Shown here: piece after piece, positions 1 through 8,789 of the stretch
Layout of the letters: each line of letters opens with the position of its first letter
Numbering within the stretch: position 1 is the stretch's first letter
The notes under the pieces: generated by a model
Seen by the model: the letters and a program-made list of their open reading frames with translations, nothing else
Database searches by the model: none
Told to the model about the DNA's origin: nothing
Assembly: GCA_017883205.1 (NCBI GenBank)
Contig: JADGNZ010000008.1
Span: 62,001-126,000 of the forward strand
Length of the DNA stretch: 64,000 bases
Direction of reading: 5' to 3'
Origin: Thermoanaerobaculia bacterium
GTDB taxonomy: Bacteria; Acidobacteriota; Thermoanaerobaculia; Gp7-AA8
Made by a program: the position numbers and the translations under genes

Positions 1-564
1 CAGCGATGTCGCGCGAAGATTGCGGCGTCGCAACCGGCGCAACGGAGCAACAGCCGCGCTGACGAGCCAGCGCAACGAAGAGGGCGCGGCGGCAACAAAC
101 AGCTCCGGCCAGAGATCGAAGCAGTCGGTGACGAATGACGCGTGATGATGACGAGCCAGTTTGCGTCCGGCTGCGCCACAAAACTGCGGAGGATCAGCGG
201 CGACGATCACATCCGGCGGAGGAAGCGACTTCCCCCGCTGAAAAACGCGCTCGCCAAAAACCAGCTCAAACCAGAGCCGCTTCAAACCAATGTTTCGCGA
301 ATACGACGGCGTCGGAACAAGCTCGATCGCGAATCGCTCGCTGACCTCGTGCTGCGCCCACCCCGCGGCCCGTTGCTGTTTCGACTGATGGGCAAACGTC
401 GCTGTGAACCAGGTCACCTGATGCCCGCGTTCCGCCAGCTCCCGCGCCATGAGCGTGAATCGATAGTCGCGCCATCCTTCGCCCGGAATCGGCCCGTAAG
501 GATTGAGGAGCCAGACGCGCATGGTTGGCGCGCCGAGAGCCCGCGGTTGCGGACGGCTCGCCAT
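1..564 (-). CDS. Glycosyltransferase family 4, N-terminal part (cut by window edge)
   Basis: The reading frame is open from the ATG at 564 to base 1, so only the N-terminal domain (about 188 residues) is seen. It begins MASRPQ and, 14 codons on, MRVWLLNPYGPIPGEGW, then an ARELAERGHQVTWFT stretch and PPDVIVAADPP, which is the usual layout of a GT4 N-terminal Rossmann fold. The start at 564 overlaps the stop of the upstream gene (TGATG), favouring it over the internal ATG at 522. It should transfer a sugar from a nucleotide donor to the growing glycan at the cytoplasmic face. The donor-binding C-terminal domain lies outside the window, so the specificity is unknown. Confidence 0.8.
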   Translation of the reverse strand, partial: MASRPQPRALGAPTMRVWLLNPYGPIPGEGWRDYRFTLMARELAERGHQVTWFTATFAHQSKQQRAAGWAQHEVSERFAIELVPTPSYSRNIGLKRLWFELVFGERVFQRGKSLPPPDVIVAADPPQFCGAAGRKLARHHHASFVTDCFDLWPELFVAAAPSSLRWLVSAAVAPLRRLRRRNLRATSL

Positions 565-1598
565 CAAACTTCCCGGCCTGCGTTGCTCCCGAGACTGCGT
601 GCGGTCCACCGAATCGCGAAGAGCGACACGACGCCCGCGAACAGAACCGGGATGACGGCCGTGCCGTAGAGCGCGAACGAATAGGTGAGCGCGGCGGTGC
701 GGTTGACGCTGAACATTGCCAATGCCAGAACAACCAGATACTGGAATAGACCCAGACGCCCCGGCAGCGACGGTGGCGCCACCCCGATGCGCAGAACGAT
801 TGTTAGAAACAGCGCTGCGACCGGCGAGAGTGGAAGCCGCATCGCTTCGAAGACAAGGTAGTTGTTCATCACGGACAGGAAGAAGATCGCGCCGGAAAGC
901 AACCAGACTCCAAGCCCGAGTCGCCAGTCGCGCAGCGAGCGCAGTCCTTCGAGCGCCGCGTCGGCGACGCCGATCGAGCGCCGCGCCCACTTTGCCGGCA
1001 GAAGATGCTCGGCGAGACGCTCCAGGAATTGCAGCATCGATTCGCTCCAGAAAGTCAACGCGACCGTGGCCACGACAAGCACCGCGGCCACCGCGACGAA
1101 CGCCGCACCGGAACGCGACATCCACTCGGGCATGGCCATGCCGACGAGGGCAAGACCGATGGCAACCGCGAACACAGCCAGGTCGGCGACCTTCTCGACG
1201 ACGATCGTCGCCGTAACGTGCGCTTTGCTGACTCCTTCGCGGCTGCCGACGAGGTAGATCCGGGCCAGCTCGCCTACGCGCGCCGGAATGACAATGTTCG
1301 CGGTCTGCCCGATGAGAATTGCGCCGGCCAGCCCTCGCCAACTGAGGCGACGATGCGCAGGAAAGAAGAGCAGACGCCAGCGAACCGCGGAGAGGGAAAT
1401 GGCACCTGCCACCGAGAGAAGGGCGAGCAGGATCATGCTGCCGCGCGTGTGAAGAAGCGCGCTTCTCACGGAGGGCCAATCGACGCCGCGCACTGCCAGC
1501 ATGAGCGTCGCGATTCCGATGACCGCGCCGATGCCGATCTGCGGCATCGCACGGCGCACGCGGGCCCGCCAGTCGATCTCTAGTTCCTGGTTTTCCAT
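564..1598 (-). CDS. Lysylphosphatidylglycerol-synthase-TM / UPF0104 family membrane protein
   Basis: A 344-residue protein of mostly hydrophobic segments. It shows the family pattern: QTANIVIPARVGELAR in the first third, a K-A-HVTATIVVEKVADL stretch, and APPSLPGRLGLFQYLVV near the end. Members resemble the membrane domain of MprF and are common in polysaccharide loci, where they are thought to move lipid-linked or lipid substrates. No catalytic GNAT-like aminoacyl-transfer domain follows, so it is not a full MprF. The frame is open far upstream, but MENQELEI at 1598 overlaps the end of the small membrane gene by 19 bases and is the natural start. Confidence 0.8.
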   Translation of the reverse strand: MENQELEIDWRARVRRAMPQIGIGAVIGIATLMLAVRGVDWPSVRSALLHTRGSMILLALLSVAGAISLSAVRWRLLFFPAHRRLSWRGLAGAILIGQTANIVIPARVGELARIYLVGSREGVSKAHVTATIVVEKVADLAVFAVAIGLALVGMAMPEWMSRSGAAFVAVAAVLVVATVALTFWSESMLQFLERLAEHLLPAKWARRSIGVADAALEGLRSLRDWRLGLGVWLLSGAIFFLSVMNNYLVFEAMRLPLSPVAALFLTIVLRIGVAPPSLPGRLGLFQYLVVLALAMFSVNRTAALTYSFALYGTAVIPVLFAGVVSLFAIRWTARSLGSNAGREV

Positions 1599-1795
1599 CG
1601 CAGAACAAGCGGAAGCGCAAGCCAGAGAACGGCTTCCCACCAACGGCTCACCGAGGCCATTCCCACACAAAACATCGCCGTTCCGGCAAAGGAGTAACCC
1701 GACACGAGCGTGCGCTTGAAACTCCACGAGGCGACGACGATCGCGGCACCGGTGATCCAGACGGCATGCCGCGAGACGCTCCACCAATCGATCAC
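1580..1795 (-). CDS. Small two-helix membrane protein
   Basis: A 71-residue protein with about two membrane-spanning stretches (ITGAAIVVASWSF and AVLWLALPLVLRW). Its GTG start overlaps the stop of the O-antigen-ligase-like gene by four bases (GTGA), and its own stop lies inside the start region of the next gene. This coupling argues that it is translated. I do not recognise a family. It may be a small partner of the adjacent polymerase or lipid-flippase-like protein, but that is only from position. Confidence 0.5.
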   Translation of the reverse strand: MIDWWSVSRHAVWITGAAIVVASWSFKRTLVSGYSFAGTAMFCVGMASVSRWWEAVLWLALPLVLRWKTRN

Positions 1796-3045
1796 GACGA
1801 TATTTCCCGACTGCGCGCGTCAACAGCGACGACGAGTGCCAGCGCCGCCCAGAAAACGATACCGAGCTTGGCCCCGAGTGCGATCGCGTCGGCCATTCCG
1901 AAACCGAAGAACGCCAGGAATCCGGCGCCGAGGCCAGCGGCGATCCAGCGTAGCCGCTCATCATTCGTGGTGCGCCACGCTCGCACGAGCATCGCCGCGA
2001 CTCCCAACAAAATCGCGATGTATGCGACGAGGCCGGCAACCCCCAATTCCGCGCCTGTATTGAGCAGTTGGTTGTGCGCGTGGGCAACGTCGTAATCGGG
2101 CGGGGTCAGGAAAACCGGATACAGGACCGGCATCACGCGGCGGAAATTGTTCATACCGATGCCGGTGAACGGGAAGTCTTCGATCATCAAGACGGCCCGC
2201 GACCACAGCTCAATGCGGCTCTCCACGTCGCTGGAAAGGCCGCCGCCCACCACGCGCTCGCTAAGGCGCGATGCGCCGTAGGCCCACATCGCCGCGCCGC
2301 CGATAACCGCTACGATGGCGACTCCAATGAAGACACGCCGTGTCCGTCCGCGGCTCTGACAGATTGCCCACGCTCCCATCGCCACCGCGAGACTCAGCCA
2401 CGCGTTGCGCGACTGCGTTAAAAGAAAAACGAGCGATGTGAAGAGGAAGAGCAGAACCGCCAGAACGCGCCGCCGGCCGCCGATCGCGAGCGCAAGCTGC
2501 AGGGGAATGAAGAATAGCAACGCTCCTGCGATCGCATTGGGCTGAAAGCCTTCTTGCTGCCCGGGCACGCCGCGGATTACGGCCGGCACACGAGCGGTAA
2601 GACTCTGCAGGGCGCCGACTTTGCCAATCCAGTTGGTTCCGAGAATACCGATCGCGGCAAGAGCACCGCCGGCGGCGGCGTACGTTTCAATCGCGAAGTC
2701 CAGCGCGCCTCTCGAAAGGAGAGCGCGCACCACGGCAAAAAAGAACGCTGCGCCGAGGACGACGCCGAGGACTTTGGGAGTGCTGTAGGCGATATCGAAG
2801 CTGGCTGCGAGGCTGAGAAGAACGGACGCGAGCAGCAGCAGAAGCGATCCATTGAGAGGGGTGATGGGCGGGGGCTTGATCAGCCATAGCACCGGAAGAA
2901 GGAAGGCCACGAAGAGCAGCCACGGTTGACCGAGCGGCGGAAACGCCAGCAACGGCGCGAGGAGCAGAACGAGGAAAAGCTCGAACCAGACGAAGCGCGG
3001 GAGTCCAGACCGCGGATTGGACGAGTCATGCACGACGGCGGTCAA
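1792..3045 (-). CDS. O-antigen ligase / polymerase (Wzy_C family)
   Basis: A 417-residue polytopic membrane protein. After about eight hydrophobic segments it carries FLLTQSRNAWLSLAV, the Wzy_C-type signature, followed by a periplasmic loop with GIGMNNFRRVMP and DVAHAHNQLLN, matching the G-x-G-x-N-x-F and H-x-H-N pattern of WaaL/Wzy proteins. Such enzymes act on undecaprenyl-linked glycans at the periplasmic face, either polymerising repeat units or joining them to an acceptor. Sequence alone does not separate ligase from polymerase. A second protein of this class sits at 18210-19694, so the two may divide these roles. Confidence 0.82.
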   Translation of the reverse strand: MTAVVHDSSNPRSGLPRFVWFELFLVLLLAPLLAFPPLGQPWLLFVAFLLPVLWLIKPPPITPLNGSLLLLLASVLLSLAASFDIAYSTPKVLGVVLGAAFFFAVVRALLSRGALDFAIETYAAAGGALAAIGILGTNWIGKVGALQSLTARVPAVIRGVPGQQEGFQPNAIAGALLFFIPLQLALAIGGRRRVLAVLLFLFTSLVFLLTQSRNAWLSLAVAMGAWAICQSRGRTRRVFIGVAIVAVIGGAAMWAYGASRLSERVVGGGLSSDVESRIELWSRAVLMIEDFPFTGIGMNNFRRVMPVLYPVFLTPPDYDVAHAHNQLLNTGAELGVAGLVAYIAILLGVAAMLVRAWRTTNDERLRWIAAGLGAGFLAFFGFGMADAIALGAKLGIVFWAALALVVAVDARSREISS

Positions 3046-3081
3046 ATCTCGCTCCCACTCCCGACGCCCCGGCTGCGGCCA

Positions 3082-3822
3082 TCATCGAGGCGCGGCCGCG
3101 GTCACGTCGAGCGCAAACCCCGCCTGCGCAGCGTCGTTGAAGAACATCTTGACCGTGTCGAGCGAATAGTCAGCAAGGTCGCGTCCGATGAGATCGAGCT
3201 TCTTGAGGATGTCATTCGTCGCCGTGATGATGTGGCAGCCAATCTCGTCGGCCTGGAAGACGTTCAGAAGCTCGCGGGGGCTGGCCCAGATCAGTTCCGC
3301 GCCCGGAACATCGGCGAGCATCCGCACCGACTCCGCCATGATCGGCATCGGATCGCGTCCGGTATCGGCGATGCGGCCCGCGAACACGGAGACGTTGCTC
3401 GGCGCCCCGCCGCGAAGTGCGTCGGCAATGGCGCGAACCTGATCGAGCGTCATCATCGCCGTCACGTTCACCTTCACGCCATCGTGCGAAAGCGAACGTA
3501 CGAGCTTGTATGCAGGCTCCCGACGCGTGTTGGTGATCGGAATCTTGACGTAGACGTTCGCGCCCCACGTGGCGATCTCGCGCGCCTGCCGCTCCATCTC
3601 GTCGAACTCGTCGGAAAAGACTTCGAACGAAATCGGCCGGTCGGGAATCGCCGCCAGAATCTCATGCGCGAAATTGCGGTAGTCGGTGATGCCGGCTTTG
3701 CGCATCAGCGTCGGATTCGTCGTGAACCCTTTCACGAATGGCTTCCGGTACATCTCGAGCATGCCGGCTTTGTCCGCGCCATCGGCGAACAATTTAACCT
3801 TCAGATCCTGGAGCGTCTTCAT
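3082..3822 (-). CDS. Transaldolase family protein (fructose-6-phosphate aldolase-like)
   Basis: A 246-residue protein with the small-transaldolase pattern: KLFADGAD at the N-terminus, GFTTNPTLMRKAG, the Schiff-base lysine in NVYVKIPITN, then KVNVTAMMT and SVFAGRIADTG. The start at 3822 has a good ribosome site (GGAGG, about 6 bases upstream) and overlaps gmhB by four bases (ATGA). The longer open frame upstream is out of phase with real coding. Transaldolases interconvert C3, C4, C6 and C7 sugar phosphates. Next to gmhB, gmhA and hddA it plausibly supplies sedoheptulose 7-phosphate, the first substrate of heptose synthesis. That role is inferred from position. Confidence 0.85.
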   Translation of the reverse strand: MKTLQDLKVKLFADGADKAGMLEMYRKPFVKGFTTNPTLMRKAGITDYRNFAHEILAAIPDRPISFEVFSDEFDEMERQAREIATWGANVYVKIPITNTRREPAYKLVRSLSHDGVKVNVTAMMTLDQVRAIADALRGGAPSNVSVFAGRIADTGRDPMPIMAESVRMLADVPGAELIWASPRELLNVFQADEIGCHIITATNDILKKLDLIGRDLADYSLDTVKMFFNDAAQAGFALDVTAAAPR

Positions 3823-4361
3823 GATTCCTCCGTTGCGATTCCGGTAACGATGCCACGCACGGCCTCGGTAAGCGAGTGTACGCGCGAAAACGGCGGCACG
3901 GGCTTGCGCTCGGCATAGCCGTAGTCGATGAAATAGTTGCTGCAGCCGGCACGCTGTCCGGCCTCGATATCGCGCCATCGATCGCCGATCAGGAATGAGG
4001 AACTGAGGTCGATGCCGAGGCGAGCGGCGGCGTCGAGGATGCCGCCGGGTTTCGGCTTGCGGCATTCGCACGCGGCATCGTCGTCGTGATAGCAGACGAC
4101 GAACTCGTCGATCGGCAACTCGCTGGCGAGACGGTCGTTGATTGCCTCGACCATCGATCGTTCCTGCGTACCGCGGGCAACGTCCGGTTGGTTCGTGACC
4201 ACGATCAGCAGGAATCCCTCTTCGTGCAACCGCTGCAGCGCCGGCAAGGCATCCGGCACAAGCTCGACCTCCCGGAGCGTCTGAGGTGGATAGGGCTTGC
4301 CATCGCGAAGGATGGCGCGGTTGATCACGCCGTCGCGATCAAGAAACACGGCTCGTTTCAA
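3819..4361 (-). CDS. gmhB: D-glycero-D-manno-heptose 1,7-bisphosphate phosphatase (HAD superfamily)
   Basis: A 180-residue HAD phosphatase. It has the motif I DRDGVIN (nucleophile Asp and acid Asp), motif II VVTNQPDVARG, the GmhB-type cysteine/histidine zinc loop (CYHDDDAACECRKPKPG) and motif IV IGDRWRDIEAG. It removes the 7-phosphate (or C1/C7 isomer) from heptose bisphosphate in the ADP- or GDP-heptose pathway. Neighbours gmhA and hddA, an HddA-type C1 kinase, favour the GDP-D-alpha-D-heptose branch. It overlaps gmhA by 23 bases upstream and the transaldolase by four downstream, so all three are probably co-translated. Confidence 0.9.
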   Translation of the reverse strand: MKRAVFLDRDGVINRAILRDGKPYPPQTLREVELVPDALPALQRLHEEGFLLIVVTNQPDVARGTQERSMVEAINDRLASELPIDEFVVCYHDDDAACECRKPKPGGILDAAARLGIDLSSSFLIGDRWRDIEAGQRAGCSNYFIDYGYAERKPVPPFSRVHSLTEAVRGIVTGIATEES

Positions 4362-4956
4362 GCGACGCGGATTCCCATTTGGTCTGTTTGGCTTTGAGCG
4401 CCGGATGCGACACCAGCAGGTGCCAGATCACGGCCTGAAACGCCTCGGAGTGGGGCGTGACATTTTCGGGATTCACCGTCGGAACGATGACGCAGACGTC
4501 GGCAACCTTCGCAGTGTGGCCGCCATCGCGGCCGACGACGCCGGTCACTTTCGCGCCTACGACTTGTGCGTATTGCAGCGCACGGACGAGATTCGAACTG
4601 ATGTTTTTCTCGAGATTGCCGCCGCCGACCGAGAAGATGAAGAGCATGTCGTTCGATGACAGCCGGCTCGTCTTGAGCCATTCGACGAAGACTGTTTCCC
4701 AACCTTCATCGTTCGTGCGCGCGGTAAGCTCGGAGACGTTATCGGTCGGCGCGTACGACTCAATCCCGACGATCTTCCGAAAGTCGTTTACTGCATGCGA
4801 GCAGTTACCGGCGCTGCCGCCGACGCCGAGAAAGAAGAGTCGCCCCGCACGCTCGCGGAGATCCGCCAGCATGATCGCCATCCGCTCGATGGCGTCGGCG
4901 TCAAGCCGCGCAATAACCTCCGACGCTTCAGCAAGATGTTGCTTCGTGTAGGACAA
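4339..4956 (-). CDS. gmhA: Sedoheptulose 7-phosphate isomerase (SIS domain)
   Basis: A 205-residue single SIS-domain protein with FFLGVGGSAGNCSHAVNDFRK near residue 40, IFSVGGGN and ITGVVGRDGGHTA-type stretches, and a C-terminal HSEAFQAVIWHLL matching the GmhA active-site helix. GmhA converts sedoheptulose 7-phosphate to D-glycero-D-manno-heptose 7-phosphate, the first committed step of heptose synthesis in the cytoplasm. It sits between hddA upstream and gmhB downstream in the minus-strand order, giving three consecutive heptose enzymes. The usual second residue set (Glu and His) is visible in the HSEAFQ region. Confidence 0.88.
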   Translation of the reverse strand: MSYTKQHLAEASEVIARLDADAIERMAIMLADLRERAGRLFFLGVGGSAGNCSHAVNDFRKIVGIESYAPTDNVSELTARTNDEGWETVFVEWLKTSRLSSNDMLFIFSVGGGNLEKNISSNLVRALQYAQVVGAKVTGVVGRDGGHTAKVADVCVIVPTVNPENVTPHSEAFQAVIWHLLVSHPALKAKQTKWESASLETSRVS

Positions 4957-5025
4957 TCATTCTCCAGAGGAATTCGGTGAGAATAACATGGCCGAGGAGC
5001 CACGAAATTATAAGAGGTTCCGCGG

Positions 5026-6006
5026 CTAAGAGAGCAGGATCTTCGTCCCCTCGAAGTCGAAGCGAAACCGCACCTCTTCAAGCCCTGCGTGCGACATGGC
5101 GTGGCGCAGCCGGTTGCGGTCTTCCGCATAAAACATGAGGAAGCCTCCCCCGCCGGCACCGACGAGTTTTCCGCCGATGGCGCCGTTCTGAATCCCGAGC
5201 TCGTACCACTCGTCGATCTGCGGATTGGACATGCCGCCCGACCGCCGCTTTTTGTGCTCCCAGTGCTCGTGCATCAGTACCCCGAAGTCGGTCACCTTTC
5301 CATTGACCAACGCAGCTTCACTTCGCACGGCCAGATCCTTGACGTAGTCGAGGTTGCGGATCATCTCGTCATCGCCCGCCTGGCTGCGAACCTTCTGGTC
5401 CTTCAGGATGCTGCCCGCACTCCGCGAGAATCCTGTGAAGAAAAGGAGCACGTTGTCCTCGAGATCCGCCATCGTGTCGAACGAGATCGGCAACGGTGAC
5501 GCACTGACCGATTCGTCCGGATTGAAACGGAAGCATGTGATGCCTCCGTGAGCAGCGATGTACTGATCCTGCTTCCCCACCGGCTCCTGCAGTCGATCGA
5601 TTTCGATCTCGCAGGCAAGGCGCGCAAGATCGTGAGGAAGGATCGTCTTGCGTCGATGCGCATAGAGCGCCTTCAACAGGGCGGTCGTGAAACTTCCAGA
5701 CGATCCGAGGCCGGTGCCCGAAGGGATGTCGGCCAGCGTGGTGATCTCGATCTGAGGCGTTTTGAAATCGAGCATCCGAATCGCTTCACGGATGATCGGG
5801 TGCTGTACGTCGTGCACGTCGTCGACATGTTCAAGCTGCGAGTACTTCAGAAAGATGCCGGGCGTGAACGGACGCGTGACTGTGACGTAGACATACTTGT
5901 CGATGGCCGCGGCGAGGAGGTAGCCGCCATGCTCGCGATAGTACGAAGGAAGATCGGTACCGCCGCCACCGAGCGTGATTCGAAGCGGACTGCGGGCAAT
6001 GATCAT
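5026..6006 (-). CDS. hddA: D-glycero-alpha-D-manno-heptose 7-phosphate kinase (GHMP kinase)
   Basis: A 326-residue GHMP kinase. It opens with MIIARSPLRITLGGGGTDLP, the HddA-type substrate motif, followed by the GHMP ATP-binding loop PSGTGLGSSGSFTTALLKAL near residue 95 and the C-terminal motif GAIGGKLVGAGGGGFLM. HddA phosphorylates C1 of heptose 7-phosphate on the GDP-heptose route. The nucleotidyltransferase HddC that would finish GDP-heptose was not found in this window. The four-base overlap with the upstream Gfo/Idh gene (ATGA) implies one transcript. Confidence 0.88.
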   Translation of the reverse strand: MIIARSPLRITLGGGGTDLPSYYREHGGYLLAAAIDKYVYVTVTRPFTPGIFLKYSQLEHVDDVHDVQHPIIREAIRMLDFKTPQIEITTLADIPSGTGLGSSGSFTTALLKALYAHRRKTILPHDLARLACEIEIDRLQEPVGKQDQYIAAHGGITCFRFNPDESVSASPLPISFDTMADLEDNVLLFFTGFSRSAGSILKDQKVRSQAGDDEMIRNLDYVKDLAVRSEAALVNGKVTDFGVLMHEHWEHKKRRSGGMSNPQIDEWYELGIQNGAIGGKLVGAGGGGFLMFYAEDRNRLRHAMSHAGLEEVRFRFDFEGTKILLS

Positions 6007-6995
6007 TTCGCGGATGCCTCGTAGATCTTGCGAACCACATCGAGCGCCGCTCGCGCCTCCGCAAGCCCCGCCGATGGAGTGCGCTTCCTTTCAATATCGT
6101 CGAGAAACTCGCGAAACTCCAGCCCCCACGAATCGTCGCCGCGCGGATACTCCCACGACGTCGTCTCAGGAGGTCCCATCTCCGGCAACATGCGGTAGTA
6201 CGTCAGCCGCTCGACACCGTAACTGCCACCGAGTCCGTCGATGGCCAGTTTTCCCGTGCGGCCGTAGATCTCGAAGGAGAAGAGATTCTTCCACTCGGTG
6301 CAACTCACGTGAAGAAACGCGGCGAGGTTCTTCTCGGTGCGTAGCAGAAGAAATGCGTTGTCGTCGACCGGCATCTGCCAGAAGTAGGTTCCGGCGTAGC
6401 CCTCGACGCGCGTGAAATCGCCGAGGAACCAGCGAGCGAGATCGATGACATGAACTCCCTGGTCGATCAGTTCCCCACCGCCGGCCAGCACTGGATCGGC
6501 GCGCCACTCCTTGTCGTACCCGATGCGCCCGCCGTGTCCGTAACGTCCTCGGACGAACATCAGCTCCCCGCACGAACCGTCATCGATCAGCTCACGTGCT
6601 TTCTGCAGAGCCGGGTGATAGCGATGATTGAATCCGACGCGGACGCGAACATCGCGCACTTTTGCTGCAGCAATGAGCGGCTCGATCTCGCCGACCGAGC
6701 GAGCGCCCGGCTTTTCGACGAGAACATGTTTTCCCCCCTCGATCGCAGCTAGGGCAATCGGTGCGAGCGATTCGTTCGTCGTCGCGACGATGACGATGTC
6801 GACGTCCTCGCGCCCGATGACGTTACGCCAATCGCTGTCCGATGTCGCGCCGTACGCGCGCGCAAGCGCCTCCGTGCGGTCGGAACGCGCGTCACAGCAG
6901 GCGACCAGCGTGGAATCGCCAAGGGCCTTGGCGCGCTTCGCGCCGATGAGTCCACAGCCGATGATCGCAACGCGTCGCGCCCTTGAACCGGTCAT
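6003..6995 (-). CDS. Gfo/Idh/MocA family NAD(P)-dependent oxidoreductase
   Basis: A 330-residue protein with an N-terminal Rossmann fold (VAIIGCGLIGAKRA, residues 9-22) and the family's EKP motif in HVLVEKPGARS near residue 93. The C-terminal domain contains GGGELIDQGVHVIDLARW, where Gfo/Idh members keep the catalytic Asp and His. It would oxidise or reduce a sugar or nucleotide sugar using NAD(P). It is coupled by ATGA overlaps to hddA downstream and to the membrane hydrolase upstream, so a role in modifying the heptose or another residue of the same glycan is likely, but the substrate cannot be read from the sequence. Confidence 0.85.
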   Translation of the reverse strand: MTGSRARRVAIIGCGLIGAKRAKALGDSTLVACCDARSDRTEALARAYGATSDSDWRNVIGREDVDIVIVATTNESLAPIALAAIEGGKHVLVEKPGARSVGEIEPLIAAAKVRDVRVRVGFNHRYHPALQKARELIDDGSCGELMFVRGRYGHGGRIGYDKEWRADPVLAGGGELIDQGVHVIDLARWFLGDFTRVEGYAGTYFWQMPVDDNAFLLLRTEKNLAAFLHVSCTEWKNLFSFEIYGRTGKLAIDGLGGSYGVERLTYYRMLPEMGPPETTSWEYPRGDDSWGLEFREFLDDIERKRTPSAGLAEARAALDVVRKIYEASAK

Positions 6996-8761
6996 TGAAG
7001 ATACCCGAGCGAATTGAATGCAGCAGCCTGGGAATCTTCTCGAGCCGCAGCCTCAGAAAGAGCATGCCGAAGTTGCGCGACTTCGGGATCGTCGGAATGC
7101 GGCAGTGGGTGCAATTCCTCTGGATCGTCCTTGTATGCGTAAAGCTCTTCGCGGCCACTCTTCCAGGCAATCAGATGGTAACGAGAACTAGCGATGCTGA
7201 ATGCGGGCTCCGGAGGCAGGCCCCGGAGAAAGATGTGGTAGAAGGCTACTGTCGGCCGGCGAGGCACATCGAGCAATCCAGGCGCGACGCCCGAGACCCC
7301 GACGCTTCGCAAAAGAGTGGGATAAAGATCGGAAATCGAGACCGGATCACTGATGCGCTGCGCTGGGCGGCCCTGTACCACAAGCAGCATCGGCACGTGG
7401 AGAACCTGCCGATACAGCGAGTTCCCGTGCCCGATCATTGAGTGCTCCCCGAACTGTTCACCATGATCCGCGATGAGCGCAACGATCGTATTGCCGGCGT
7501 CGGGCTCGCGTTCCAGTGACGCCAGAAGAGCCGACAACGAGTGATCGAGACAGCGGATCGAAGCACGGTATTGCTCGTGACTGCGTTCGGCGACCGGAGA
7601 TGCGATCTGCTTCTTGCCATAGACGGAATCGAGGAGCTGCGAAATGTCGGCATCACTCATTCTGCTCGGTCGTCCCTCTTCACCACATCGAGACTCGACG
7701 TAGTAAGGACTGTGCGCGTCGATGTAGTTGATTGCGAGGAAGTACGGCCGCTGGGCACGGCTCGCGAAATCGACCGCGCGCGCCGTGACCTCGGGTGCGG
7801 TATACCAATCGCAAATCGGACTGAGGAAGCCCGCGTGGTAGTAGACGCGGTCGATGATATGCACGATTCCTGACGCACAGAGAACACACGACTCCGCAAC
7901 GTACGCCTGCTGCAGGCCACGAGCGACTCCGCTCCCGCGTCGCAGGAGTGGGTTCGCGAAGACTCCGGCAGTTGTGTAGCCGCGGGCGCCGAGTACTTGC
8001 GCGAGCGTTAATCCCGCCGGGTCAAAGCGGCTGCGCGCGCCGTCGAAACGGACAACCCATGGATCGATGCCGGTCAGAACCGCGAAGTGCGATGGCAGGG
8101 TCCACGACGCGGGCGCCCAGGCGTTTTCGAAAGCCGTAGCGCGCGCGGCAAGATGGCGGACTGCGCTCATCTGCAGCGCGTCGTCGTACCGAACGGTATC
8201 GAGAAAGATCAGAACGATGTTCTTCTGGCCAGCCGGCGGCTTCCCCGTCGGCGCCGGCAGACGAACCGACGTCTGTGAATACCATGCAAGTCCGGCAATG
8301 CCAGCAAGCGCCAGCACGATGGCCCGGACTTCAAAGGCGGGTTTCGATGGCATGAAACGCCGGACACACGCCACAAGAAGAACGACAATTGCGACAATGA
8401 TCGCCGATGCCGCGGGAACGCCGAGCCCCATCGGCCGGCGAAGGAGCGGGACGAATCGGCTCATCAATAGAAGACCCGGTCCGGCGACCGCAAGCGCCGC
8501 GGTCAAATGCCGGCGCAAAACAGGAATCGAGAAGAGGCTCGCCACCGACAAACAGAGCGTCACCCAGATCAACGGAATGAAGATCCAGGTCAATGCCGCC
8601 GGGTAGGGGATCACGCGGCTGCCATCGAGATTCGTTTCGATGAAACCCACGTCTGCAATACCGGCAACGAGACCTAGGAAAATTGCGAGCGCTGTCGGGC
8701 TGCGAACGATGGCAGAGACGATTCGGCGCCCGCGACTCCTGCTGTCGTGCTCACTGATCAT
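6992..8761 (-). CDS. Membrane-anchored alkaline-phosphatase-fold hydrolase (sulfatase-like)
   Basis: A 589-residue protein. The first 165 residues hold about five hydrophobic segments. The rest is a sulfatase-like domain starting NIVLIFLDTVRYDD (metal-binding Asp). Its nucleophile region reads ASWTLPSHFAVLTG, with Thr where true sulfatases have Cys or Ser in a C/S-x-P-x-R formylglycine site. IADHGEQFGEHSMIGHG gives the later metal ligands. The Thr and the membrane anchor resemble phosphoethanolamine or phosphoglycerol transferases and Thr-type phosphodiesterases more than sulfatases. It may decorate the glycan with a phospho group, or hydrolyse one, on the periplasmic side. Confidence 0.75.
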   Translation of the reverse strand: MISEHDSRSRGRRIVSAIVRSPTALAIFLGLVAGIADVGFIETNLDGSRVIPYPAALTWIFIPLIWVTLCLSVASLFSIPVLRRHLTAALAVAGPGLLLMSRFVPLLRRPMGLGVPAASAIIVAIVVLLVACVRRFMPSKPAFEVRAIVLALAGIAGLAWYSQTSVRLPAPTGKPPAGQKNIVLIFLDTVRYDDALQMSAVRHLAARATAFENAWAPASWTLPSHFAVLTGIDPWVVRFDGARSRFDPAGLTLAQVLGARGYTTAGVFANPLLRRGSGVARGLQQAYVAESCVLCASGIVHIIDRVYYHAGFLSPICDWYTAPEVTARAVDFASRAQRPYFLAINYIDAHSPYYVESRCGEEGRPSRMSDADISQLLDSVYGKKQIASPVAERSHEQYRASIRCLDHSLSALLASLEREPDAGNTIVALIADHGEQFGEHSMIGHGNSLYRQVLHVPMLLVVQGRPAQRISDPVSISDLYPTLLRSVGVSGVAPGLLDVPRRPTVAFYHIFLRGLPPEPAFSIASSRYHLIAWKSGREELYAYKDDPEELHPLPHSDDPEVAQLRHALSEAAAREDSQAAAFNSLGYLQ

Positions 8762-8789
8762 GAACCTATCCGGCCTCGCTCCGCCCAGG

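Noticed and set aside
1599-2087. N-terminal extension of the LPG-synthase-TM protein
   Set aside because: It overlaps the real O-antigen ligase and small membrane genes and has random composition; MENQELEI at 1598 is the proper start.
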